This document shows, in pieces, positions 6,496 to 15,900 of a stretch of 17,084 bases of DNA. Source of the DNA: Spartobacteria bacterium (lineage in GTDB: Bacteria > Verrucomicrobiota > Verrucomicrobiae > Chthoniobacterales > UBA6821); NCBI GenBank assembly GCA_003136515.1, contig PLEU01000215.1, positions 823 through 17,906 of the forward strand. Direction: 5' to 3'. Both the position numbers and the translations under genes were made by a program. Numbering within the stretch: the stretch's first letter is position 1; each line of letters begins with the position of its first letter. Below the pieces are notes generated by a model that searched no databases, was not told where the DNA came from, and saw nothing but the letters and a program-made list of their open reading frames with translations.

Positions 6496-9039
6496 CTAAG
6501 TTGCTTTAATTCTCGACGTGCCGGGCACCTTGATTTCAGGCAGTGGATTTCCTTTTGGAACCAGAACGATCCTTTCCCCGGGTGCTGTCGTAATTGCTAG
6601 CAGTTTCCCGAGAATTGTTTCCGCTACCTTTCCATTTCGGTAGAGCGACAGGGGCGCTTCATCCCAAGGGTTCTCAACGCGGCAAGTACCACCTTTCTTA
6701 GAAAGGACTTCCACAAACTGGATTTGACCATTCTGTAGGGAAGAGCTGATAGTAAAGGCCCCGCGGGCGGCTAGTGAGAATTGGGCATCCCATTTTTTGG
6801 GCCATGCTGGGAAAAGGTAGTTGATCGGCTCCTTCTCTGGCGAAGGAGGGACGCTCTGCAGCAGGGAGAGGTGCAACGTTTGAGAGAGCATCCCGAGTCG
6901 TTCACATTCGATTGCCCCAGGTCCTTCGTCCAGAGCGAGACGGTTACGCAGGAGCCCGATGCTCCACTCGTCACGGCCAGAATAATCCAATTGATTCACT
7001 TTTTTGGAAGTCAGGAAAAAAGCGGGGAGCATATGTTCGATCTTATCGGCCATGCCGAGGTTGCTTGCTGCAACGGGGGCACGCGAAAGCACGCTCCCAT
7101 TGGTCATCTCGGACATCCCCTTGGCGTAACGTCGATCGAAGGCATCGAGCGTACTTTGGCGCAACACCAAGTTGTCGGTTCCCGCGCTGCACAGATCGTA
7201 GAACTCGGCCGGCTCAATGGAGGAAGGAATTGGCGTCAGCTGATCCAGCACCTCTTTCCATCGCGGACGCAAATCGGCGTCCACTCCCAGCAGTTCGGAA
7301 GCATGGATCGCCAGTGGAAAGATCTCATGCATCGCCAGCAGTTCTTCCGGCGTGTCCGAGGTTCCCCTATCACTTTCCAGATTATTCACATAGTGAATAT
7401 GGTATTTGCCATCGGAGTCCTTCGTGAGATTCGGAAAATTCCGATAAAACTCCGCCGTGCCCTTGATCATCGGATAGGCCGTGGTTTTCAGCCACTCCTT
7501 GTCTAGCGAGTAGGCATAGTGCAACCAATATAGGTATGCAATTTTAGCAGTTGTGGACATGACATGGGACGTCCAGGCAACGGGGCCGTATTCGCCATTT
7601 ATTTGGACGGCACGGGCCGAGGGCAGCAGACGCCAGTTCCAGCGGCTGTCGAGCCCACTTTTTCCCTCTGCAAAGTTCATGAATTCGGCATTGTGATCCT
7701 TCCAAGGCTTTTTCCCTAGATACAGCTTCCGCATCTCGGCGGCCACCCCGTCGGGCAGGTCTTCCAAGCCGTTAAAATACGAAGTCTCTGGAATCCAAAT
7801 GCCTTTGCTACCCCACTGCTGAGTGGCAGCCTTGGTGAAAGATTCCAGATTACGGCTGTAGGTCAGAAAGACAGGTTCCAGCAACTCAGGACGATTCGCC
7901 GGTTCCAGTCCGTTGTAATAAGTCCCTTGGTTATGCCACCAGTATTCCGCACCCCAGGCACGCAGATCACCGTCGGTTCCCCAGAGCATTCCGCAAAAAC
8001 GGGGCATATACTTTCCCCTAGAGCACGAACCCATGATATACAGAAAGTAAGTATAGTTCTCCTCGATCGCATCGGCTAGTCCGTCGGCACTGTGCAGATG
8101 AATGAAAGACTTCGCCCAGTATTCCCCCCACCACTTCTGATTGTCGGCCAGCAACTCGTCAAAATGCCTGACTTCAGCTGCATCGAGTTGTTTCAATGCA
8201 CGAGCCTCCACATCCTCCCTAGGATCATAGCTGGAGGCGCTCCCGATTAGGGTTGTGAACTTCCCCTGGCCAGGTGCCACAGCAAGCCGCACGGTTGATT
8301 CATTGTAGTAGGAGGTTTTGCTTTCTCTCCCCAAGACTCCGATTGCCACCGCCGAGGCACTGTAGAATTTTCCCTCCCGGAACTCCTGCACCAGAACGAT
8401 CCGGCCTTCGCGGATATCGAGTCGTGATTCGGCTGTGTGTAGACCGGTCTGCACCACTGATGCGTGGTGGCTTAGCAACTCGTAGCTTTTTATCGGAATA
8501 TATTCCCTGCAGTAGCGCAGCATCCTTAGGTCGATCGCGATCGCTTGCGGGTTCGCGCGCTGATCGTCGGTTTCAACTGCTATCACATCAGCATCATTCC
8601 AAGCCAGTGCCCGGGAGGTCACACCATTTCCCGACACGGTGGTCAGGCCGTCATAGACCGAAAGATGCTGCCGAAAGGCGCTCCCCGTAAAAACACCCCC
8701 CCCATATTCCTCCAGATACATATCCACAAATCCGCAACCACTAGAGTAACTCGTGTGGCCCAACGGAAAGCTTCGGCTATTGTTTCCCATGCAGAAGAGA
8801 TCCACCCGGTTGATCTGGAAATGCAGTGCCTCGGGAGTAGTCCAGACCAAACTGCCCATGCGTCCGTTGCCAATGGGCATACCTTCAGCCCCTTGTGCAA
8901 CCGGAATGTCGTAAGTGAGATCCGCCCGCGAAACAAGGGCCTTGTAATCGACCTGCATCAGACTGTCGGTATTGGTCTGAGCCTCTCCAAGTGCAAATCC
9001 AAACGGGCTCAGAAGGAGCAAATATATCGGTATTTTCAT
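6496..9039 (-). CDS. Secreted GH95-like (alpha/alpha)6-barrel protein, probable glycan-active enzyme
   Basis: The chosen start (ATG at 9039) gives 847 residues. It opens with a signal peptide (MKIPIYLLLLSPFGFALGEA). Upstream codons remain open to 9336 but encode nothing exported and overlap the divergent oxidoreductase gene. Residues about 43-85 carry EGMPIGNGRMGSLVW and LHFQINRVDLF, which resemble the N-terminal beta-domain motif of GH95 and DUF5703-type proteins. A helical, Trp-rich barrel spans about 290-720, and a C-terminal beta-domain includes FPAWPKKWDAQFSLAARGAF. GH95 enzymes hydrolyse alpha-L-fucosides or galactosides. Here the regions aligned by eye with the GH95 catalytic Asn-x-Asn and Glu read WWHNQ (367-371) and WLHY (505-508), so fucosidase activity should not be assumed. 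It likely acts in the periplasm or outside the cell. A promoter-like sequence lies just upstream. Confidence 0.78.
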   Translation of the reverse strand: MKIPIYLLLLSPFGFALGEAQTNTDSLMQVDYKALVSRADLTYDIPVAQGAEGMPIGNGRMGSLVWTTPEALHFQINRVDLFCMGNNSRSFPLGHTSYSSGCGFVDMYLEEYGGGVFTGSAFRQHLSVYDGLTTVSGNGVTSRALAWNDADVIAVETDDQRANPQAIAIDLRMLRYCREYIPIKSYELLSHHASVVQTGLHTAESRLDIREGRIVLVQEFREGKFYSASAVAIGVLGRESKTSYYNESTVRLAVAPGQGKFTTLIGSASSYDPREDVEARALKQLDAAEVRHFDELLADNQKWWGEYWAKSFIHLHSADGLADAIEENYTYFLYIMGSCSRGKYMPRFCGMLWGTDGDLRAWGAEYWWHNQGTYYNGLEPANRPELLEPVFLTYSRNLESFTKAATQQWGSKGIWIPETSYFNGLEDLPDGVAAEMRKLYLGKKPWKDHNAEFMNFAEGKSGLDSRWNWRLLPSARAVQINGEYGPVAWTSHVMSTTAKIAYLYWLHYAYSLDKEWLKTTAYPMIKGTAEFYRNFPNLTKDSDGKYHIHYVNNLESDRGTSDTPEELLAMHEIFPLAIHASELLGVDADLRPRWKEVLDQLTPIPSSIEPAEFYDLCSAGTDNLVLRQSTLDAFDRRYAKGMSEMTNGSVLSRAPVAASNLGMADKIEHMLPAFFLTSKKVNQLDYSGRDEWSIGLLRNRLALDEGPGAIECERLGMLSQTLHLSLLQSVPPSPEKEPINYLFPAWPKKWDAQFSLAARGAFTISSSLQNGQIQFVEVLSKKGGTCRVENPWDEAPLSLYRNGKVAETILGKLLAITTAPGERIVLVPKGNPLPEIKVPGTSRIKAT

Positions 9040-9091
9040 GGGGGGGATTGGAAGATTTGCACTTTCGGGAGCTAGACCACTTATTTCCGGG

Positions 9092-9120
9092 GTCATAGCT
9101 GCAGGTATGGAAAAAGTCAA
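9092..9120 (-). promoter_or_regulatory. Predicted sigma-70-type promoter for the GH95-like gene
   Basis: On the minus strand, TTGACT (9120-9115) and TATGAC (9097-9092) are separated by exactly 17 bases. This places a transcript start near 9085, about 45 bases before the ATG at 9039. It lies in the 142-base gap shared with the divergent oxidoreductase gene. The call rests on consensus match alone. Confidence 0.45.
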
Positions 9121-9181
9121 CGATCCGAAGGGAAGCCCGGCATGATTGACCAGATCCGACGCCGAGTTATTGTCCCAAAGC

Positions 9182-10207
9182 ATGTCCCTTCCCGCAGAAC
9201 AAACACTTAAGGTAGGCATAGTTGGCGCGGGTGGAATCGTCCGTGATCGACATCTCCCCGGACTTTCTGCACTGAAGACTGTAGCCATTAGAGCCGTAGC
9301 CAATCGGAGTCGCCAGAGTGCCGAGGCCATCTGCACGGAATTTTCACTCGATGCCTATGTCTACGATGATTGGAAGGCACTCGTCGCACAGCCGGATCTC
9401 GATATCATCTGGATCGGCACCCATCCTAATCTCCACCGCGAGATCACTCTTGCAGCGTTGGAAGCGGGAAAACATGTTTTTTGCCAGGCTCGGATGGCCC
9501 CTGATCTCGCTCAGGCGGAAGAAATGCTACATGCAGCCACTTCCCATCCGGAACTTGTCACAATGCTGTGCCCCCCGCCCTATGGACTCCGCTACGATGG
9601 CTACATCCGCCAGCTTCTCTCAGAGCAAGTCGTCGGCAACCTTCACCGCGTCAGTGTCATTTCCCGTAATTCTGGCTTTCTCAATCCGCACACCCCTCCT
9701 CATTGGCGCCAGCTTGTCGAGGTCAATGGCCTCAACATTCTGACCCTCGGCATTCATACCGAGATACTCCAACGCTGGTTTGGTGACTTCGACTCTGTGC
9801 TGGCTAGCAGCCGAATCTGGACTTCACAGCGAGGTGGCAGGAGAATCACTACTCCAGATGATCTCTTCGTCATCGCAAACTTTGCAAACGGAGTCTTAGG
9901 CACCCTCGACCTCAGCGCGACTGATCCGGGACCGGTGCGTGAAAACATGGAGATCATCGGGGATCGTGGACGCCTTCATTACGACTATCTGTGTGAAGTA
10001 ATCAAATTGACCCATCCCGACGGGGATTCAGAAATCATCAACGTTCCAGCAGCCTATGACCGCCCCTGGCAGGTGGAGCGCGATTTCATCGAGGCAGTTC
10101 GAAACCCCAATGAGCCTCGTCCTAATCCCACATTCCGCGATGGCGTCGCCTACATGCGGGTGGTACAGGCTGTTCATGAAGCGCTCCTTTGCCAAGATTC
10201 GGAATAA
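9182..10207 (+). CDS. Gfo/Idh/MocA-family NAD(P)-dependent oxidoreductase with an atypical EKP region
   Basis: The product has 341 residues and is cytoplasmic. An N-terminal Rossmann fold starts at KVGIVGAGGIVRDRHLPG (about 10-27), and the C-terminal alpha/beta domain runs to the end with the conserved GIHTEILQRWFG helix, where His192 occupies the usual catalytic His position. In most members the strand after residue 97 reads like CEKPMA and its Lys takes part in catalysis. Here it reads CQARMA (101-106), so that Lys is missing. Family members oxidise or reduce sugars, inositols and related polyols. The substrate here is unknown. ATG 9182 is preferred to the upstream in-frame TTG 9146, which adds 12 unconserved residues before the Rossmann fold. 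It is divergent from the secreted GH95-like gene, suggesting use of a released sugar. Confidence 0.88.
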   Translation: MSLPAEQTLKVGIVGAGGIVRDRHLPGLSALKTVAIRAVANRSRQSAEAICTEFSLDAYVYDDWKALVAQPDLDIIWIGTHPNLHREITLAALEAGKHVFCQARMAPDLAQAEEMLHAATSHPELVTMLCPPPYGLRYDGYIRQLLSEQVVGNLHRVSVISRNSGFLNPHTPPHWRQLVEVNGLNILTLGIHTEILQRWFGDFDSVLASSRIWTSQRGGRRITTPDDLFVIANFANGVLGTLDLSATDPGPVRENMEIIGDRGRLHYDYLCEVIKLTHPDGDSEIINVPAAYDRPWQVERDFIEAVRNPNEPRPNPTFRDGVAYMRVVQAVHEALLCQDSE

Positions 10208-10225
10208 TCACCCAAAGTTAAGCCC

Positions 10226-10245
10226 GGCTAAAGGGAGCCTATTTT
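10226..10245 (+). terminator. Weak hairpin with TATTTT between convergent genes
   Basis: GGCT (10226-10229) pairs with AGCC (10236-10239) around a six-base loop and is followed by TATTTT. It lies in the short gap between the convergent oxidoreductase and aldo/keto reductase genes and touches the reductase stop codon. The stem is only four pairs, so this is a marginal call. Confidence 0.25.
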
Positions 10246-11231
10246 CCGCCATACCAAATCGCCCTGCGCCAATTGTGACGGCGGAGCTTTGTTAACAGTT
10301 CCGATTGCATCGGGGGCAGATCGCTAACTCCACAATTGGCTTCGGCCTGGGCAGGATTCCGTATGCCAGGAATGACCGTCGTGACAGCCGGGTGAGAAAG
10401 CACGAATTTGAGCGCGGCTTGGGGCATCGTATAACCCGTACCATCTAGGTCTTTTCTGATTTCTTCAGCCCGGGCGAGAGCTCGGTCGAGACGGTCTCCG
10501 GCAAAATAGCGCGCTCGAAAATCATCGTCCGGAAACTGCGTGTCGGCCGTGAACTTCCCTGTGAGAACCCCTTCATCAAAGGCGACGCGGACGATAACGG
10601 CAACACCGCATTCTTTGGCTACTTCGAGAAGTTCTGCGGCAGGTTCCTGTTCAAAAAGGTTGTAGATAACTTGGACGGAATCGATCCAACCATCGCGCAT
10701 CAGATCAATGACGCTGTTCTGATCTTGTTCCGGCGTGGAAACCCCAATCAGCCCAAGGAGACCTTCGCGTTGAAGTTGGCGGAGAACCTTGAATGGGGTG
10801 GGGTTTCGATTCCACGCCCGCGTCCAAGTGTGGAGTTGGAGAAGGTCAATTTTCGTCGTCTGGAGATTGGCGAGACGAATGGCGATGTTTTCGCGGAGAT
10901 AGTTTTCAGGATAGCGTTCGTCCGCTTTGCAGTAAGGTGAGGGAGGCCATACTCCCGGATTGGTTGGCGGGGTCTTCGTCGCGACAAAAACGCGCTCGAG
11001 CCTCCCTGCAGCGGCTCGCTCGCGGAGTGTAGAGGCGATGAGTTTTTCACTGCGGCCCTCCCCATATCCAGCGGCAGTGTCGATGAAGTTGCAGCCGAGA
11101 TCCATAGCACGGTTCAGGGCCTCAAGCGAGGTCTTATCGTCTTGCTCGCCCCAAGAACCACCGATTGCCCATGCGCCAAAACCAACCTCCGAGCAGGAGA
11201 AGGGGTGCTTACCAAAAGGGCGGTTTTTCAT
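10239..11231 (-). CDS. Aldo/keto reductase
   Basis: The product has 330 residues from ATG 11231; an upstream in-frame start at 11282 would add 17 residues before the normal family N-terminus. It is an NADPH-dependent (beta/alpha)8-barrel enzyme reducing aldehydes or ketones to alcohols, or acting on sugars. The catalytic tetrad is complete: Asp51 and Tyr56 in FIDTAAGYGEGRSE, Lys86 in VFVATKT, and His134 in LQLHTW. The C-terminal cofactor region is typical (TTVIPGIRNPAQAEAN). The sequence style matches AKR proteins often found with sugar dehydrogenases. Its 3' end converges on the Gfo/Idh/MocA gene with about 31 bases between stops. A good -35 element lies upstream. Substrate is unknown. Confidence 0.92.
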   Translation of the reverse strand: MKNRPFGKHPFSCSEVGFGAWAIGGSWGEQDDKTSLEALNRAMDLGCNFIDTAAGYGEGRSEKLIASTLRERAAAGRLERVFVATKTPPTNPGVWPPSPYCKADERYPENYLRENIAIRLANLQTTKIDLLQLHTWTRAWNRNPTPFKVLRQLQREGLLGLIGVSTPEQDQNSVIDLMRDGWIDSVQVIYNLFEQEPAAELLEVAKECGVAVIVRVAFDEGVLTGKFTADTQFPDDDFRARYFAGDRLDRALARAEEIRKDLDGTGYTMPQAALKFVLSHPAVTTVIPGIRNPAQAEANCGVSDLPPMQSELLTKLRRHNWRRAIWYGGK

Positions 11232-11291
11232 GATGGGAGTGATTGCGGCAACTAAAAGACGAGCTTTCCTGCTGAGCGACAACTAGGGGCT

Positions 11292-11320
11292 TATTTTTCC
11301 GATAGGTCTTAGCGTGTCAA
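11292..11320 (-). promoter_or_regulatory. Predicted promoter for the aldo/keto reductase gene
   Basis: On the minus strand a perfect TTGACA (11320-11315) is followed 16-17 bases later by an A/T-rich -10 candidate, AAAAAT or AAAATA (11298-11292). Predicted transcription would begin near 11285, leaving a leader of about 55 bases. The -35 is strong and the -10 is loose. Confidence 0.42.
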
Positions 11321-11357
11321 CTCTATCCCCGAATCTCTCACTCAAGATGATGGATAA

Positions 11358-13538
<2,181 letters not shown>

Positions 13539-13649
13539 ACTTCTTCACTTAACCTGCCGTTCTGCATTTGTTAAGGCCAAGGATTATGATGCTGTGCTAG
13601 GTGCGCTCGAACTGTCAAACAAATCTCCTCCAAAACTCAAATCTTTCCA

Positions 13650-13997
13650 CTAGCACCGCTTGCGACTAAGCATGATTTCATTCCCTTCCGTGTCGACGCA
13701 CAGCGCCAGATGTGGTTCCTCACCATCCTCTGGCTGCGGATCGCGGAGAAGCTGCCCCCCGGCGGCGACAATCTCGGAGGCTCCGGCGATGACATCGGGG
13801 ACTTGGAAGCTCAGGCCCGTCCAGGTGCGTCCTCCTTCCCCTCCTGCATGGATGCCGATGATCCCGTCACTAATCCTGATCTCACTAATCACCTCGGTCT
13901 GCCTAAGCACCGTGGCTTCGAAGACCTTTTCGTAGAAATTTATGGCACGGCCCATGTCCGCAGCCCATATGATGTATTTGAGTCGTTCGACATTCAT
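13650..13997 (-). CDS. Small VOC-fold (glyoxalase/bleomycin-resistance-like) protein
   Basis: ATG 13997 gives 115 residues with one pair of beta-alpha-beta-beta-beta modules. The typical motif AINFYEKVFEATV is near 18-30, and the protein ends on the usual strand DTEGNEIMLSRK. An upstream start at 14111 would add 38 residues that are not part of the fold and would run through the divergent promoter region. Of the usual metal ligands only His50 (IGIHAGG) and Glu107 (GNEIML) are evident. The first-strand His is replaced in KYIIWAADM, so metal-dependent catalysis is doubtful and a binding role is possible. It is divergent from a second VOC gene 113 bases away. Function is unknown. Confidence 0.78.
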   Translation of the reverse strand: MNVERLKYIIWAADMGRAINFYEKVFEATVLRQTEVISEIRISDGIIGIHAGGEGGRTWTGLSFQVPDVIAGASEIVAAGGQLLRDPQPEDGEEPHLALCVDTEGNEIMLSRKRC

Positions 13998-14110
13998 ACA
14001 ATTCAGTCTGCAGCAAGAACGGCACTCTGAAATCCTTTTTCTATCACTGGGCAATTCCCGCAATCGGGTTGAGAAGTTGAATGATCTAAATAAGGTTAGA
14101 AAACAATCCA

Positions 14111-14620
14111 ATGCCTTCTCTAGAACCCATCCATCCTGAAGTCCGGATCGGCCACACCCACCTCAAGGTGGCTGACATCGAGCGAGCTCTGGAATTCTGG
14201 CATGGCGTCTTGGGATTTGAGATCACACAGCGTTTTGGAACGCAGGCGGCTTTTCTCTCCGCAGGCGGCTATCATCACCATATCGGTCTGAATACCTGGG
14301 AGAGCAAGAGCGGCACTCCTCCTCCACCCGGCACGACCGGGCTCTATCATGTGGCAATCCTCTATCCGACTCGTGCAGCCCTTGCAGACGCGCTGCAGCG
14401 GCTGATCGCCGCAGGAATTGCCCTAGACGGAGCTGCCGATCATGGAGTGAGCGAGGCTCTCTACCTCCACGATCCAGATAGCAACGGCGTGGAACTCTAC
14501 TGGGATCGCCCACAATCTCAGTGGCCACGGACTTCAGGCGGCGAACTCGTTATGGGCACCCTGCCTCTTGACCTGGGAGCTCTTCTCAAGGAAAAAATTA
14601 GCGTCATATCCGCGGAATGA
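14111..14620 (+). CDS. VOC-family protein resembling extradiol (catechol-2,3-) dioxygenases
   Basis: The product has 169 residues. The first module contains IGHTHLKVADIERALEFW (His15/His17) and the HHHIGLNTW run (His55-57), which resemble CatE-type ring-cleaving dioxygenases. The conserved C-terminal strand gives GVELYWDRP (Glu128). These are the positions of the 2-His-1-Glu metal site, so an Fe- or Mn-dependent enzyme is likely. The protein is shorter than two-domain CatE proteins of about 280 residues, so it may be a one-domain relative and the ring-cleaving activity is inference. The gene ends in ATGA, overlapping the hydrolase gene start at 14617, which points to coupled expression. The 113-base gap to the divergent VOC gene (13998-14110) shows a small CCCG/CGGG hairpin at 14057-14068 but no clear promoter. 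Confidence 0.8.
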   Translation: MPSLEPIHPEVRIGHTHLKVADIERALEFWHGVLGFEITQRFGTQAAFLSAGGYHHHIGLNTWESKSGTPPPPGTTGLYHVAILYPTRAALADALQRLIAAGIALDGAADHGVSEALYLHDPDSNGVELYWDRPQSQWPRTSGGELVMGTLPLDLGALLKEKISVISAE

Positions 14621-15849
14621 CTTCCCCTTTTAACTTCTTGGCAATGGCCTTGACCTGCTCGGCTTTTCCCCTCACCGCATGGGCCAGTCCCACCAATCAT
14701 ACAAATGGAATGACTATAACTCCCTCTCTTCATTATGAACTGATCGGCACCTATGATGTAGCGAGGCTGAATGCGGTCTTCACCAAGGAGCTGAGTGAGT
14801 TCTCTACATTCCCAATTTATTTTCCCGCCCCGGTTTATCCCGTGAAGCTCTACCGGGTGACCTATGCCTCGGTGATTCCTGAGCTTAACAATCGCCCGAC
14901 GTCCGCCTCGGGATTGCTGGCAGTACCGGAGAACGGCACCAACACGATGCCTGTCATTTCCTATCAGCACGGCACGGTCTTTTCCAAAACCGCCGTTCCC
15001 TCAATGCCTGACGAATCGATGGAGACCCGGTTGATGCTCGCCCAGTTCGCGGGCCAAGGCTACATCGTCGTGGCTGCGGATTATTTCGGCAAAGGAGAGT
15101 CCACGGATCATGACAGCTATCTGGTGAAGTCCTCCACGCAGCAGGCGTGCCTAGACATGCTTCTGGCAGCACGTTCGGTGAGTACCGATCTGAACCTGCA
15201 TTGGGGGCCGTTATTCCTGAGTGGGTGGTCGCAGGGAGGATGGGCCACGATGGTGTTCCTAAACAAGCTGGAGAATGTCGCTATTGCGGTTACTGCTGCA
15301 GCCACCGCCGCTTCACCCAATGATCTCTACTCGATCATCAATCACTGGCTGCATGACCCACGTGACAAGGACGCGGTCTTCCTTCCCGACTTGCTCGCCC
15401 TCCAGCTCAATGCCTATGCCGAGTATTATGACATTCCCAGTCTTCCGGAATCAGCCATCAAACCGGAGTATCTTCAGGAAGCCCGCGAACTCTATCTCAA
15501 CAAGGTTACCTGGGAGGAGGCAGAGAAGAAACTCCCGACACGGCTGGCTGATTTTCTCCAGAAAGATTTCATCGCAACCAGCTCGCTAGGTGAATCCCGG
15601 TATTGGAAAATCCTGCGCGCCAATGAGGGCTATGTCTGGCGCAGCAAGACCCCTCTGCGGAGCTACTATGGTGAGGCGGATGAAGTGACACCCGTGTTCA
15701 TCGCCACACTCCCAGTCACCTTTCAGAAGATCATGGGTGGAGCTGAAACAACTAGCGTCGATGCGGGAGCGGAGGCCGATCACCGAGGGACGTTTCTATA
15801 CTCCATCGCCGAGGAGAAGAAGTGGTTCGATACGTTCCTCGCGAAATAA
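14617..15849 (+). CDS. Secreted alpha/beta-hydrolase (lipase/esterase or peptidase type)
   Basis: The product has 410 residues. The N-terminus (NFLAMALTCSAFPLTAWA) is a signal peptide with probable cleavage after AWA at about 23, so it likely acts in the periplasm or outside. The hydrolase core has the HG oxyanion motif (YQHGT, 117-121), a nucleophile elbow GWSQGG with Ser205, the acid candidate Asp355 in YYGEADEVTP, and His389 in ADHRGTF, making a complete triad in the right order. The layout, with a helical cap at about 240-330, resembles secretory lipases and prolyl-oligopeptidase-like esterases. The substrate is not predictable. It overlaps the preceding VOC gene by ATGA, suggesting that an ester may be hydrolysed and a product handled by the VOC enzyme, but this is only inference. 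The next gene is convergent, 51 bases away, with no clear terminator. Confidence 0.85.
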   Translation: MTSPFNFLAMALTCSAFPLTAWASPTNHTNGMTITPSLHYELIGTYDVARLNAVFTKELSEFSTFPIYFPAPVYPVKLYRVTYASVIPELNNRPTSASGLLAVPENGTNTMPVISYQHGTVFSKTAVPSMPDESMETRLMLAQFAGQGYIVVAADYFGKGESTDHDSYLVKSSTQQACLDMLLAARSVSTDLNLHWGPLFLSGWSQGGWATMVFLNKLENVAIAVTAAATAASPNDLYSIINHWLHDPRDKDAVFLPDLLALQLNAYAEYYDIPSLPESAIKPEYLQEARELYLNKVTWEEAEKKLPTRLADFLQKDFIATSSLGESRYWKILRANEGYVWRSKTPLRSYYGEADEVTPVFIATLPVTFQKIMGGAETTSVDAGAEADHRGTFLYSIAEEKKWFDTFLAK

Positions 15850-15900
15850 ATCAAGGTAGAGAGTTCCGTCTAATCTGGTTTTAGGCGAATTTGTGAGGAA

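Noticed and set aside
6781..7506. Open frame of 241 codons on the plus strand
   Set aside because: It is antisense within the GH95-like gene and shows no domain or start signal.
9040..9336. N-terminal extension of the GH95-like protein by 99 residues
   Set aside because: It precedes a proper signal peptide, overlaps the divergent oxidoreductase gene and contains the predicted promoter.
13549..13575. Inverted repeat CTTAAC/GTTAAG after thiC
   Set aside because: The 15-base loop, A/T-rich stem and missing T-run make a terminator unlikely.
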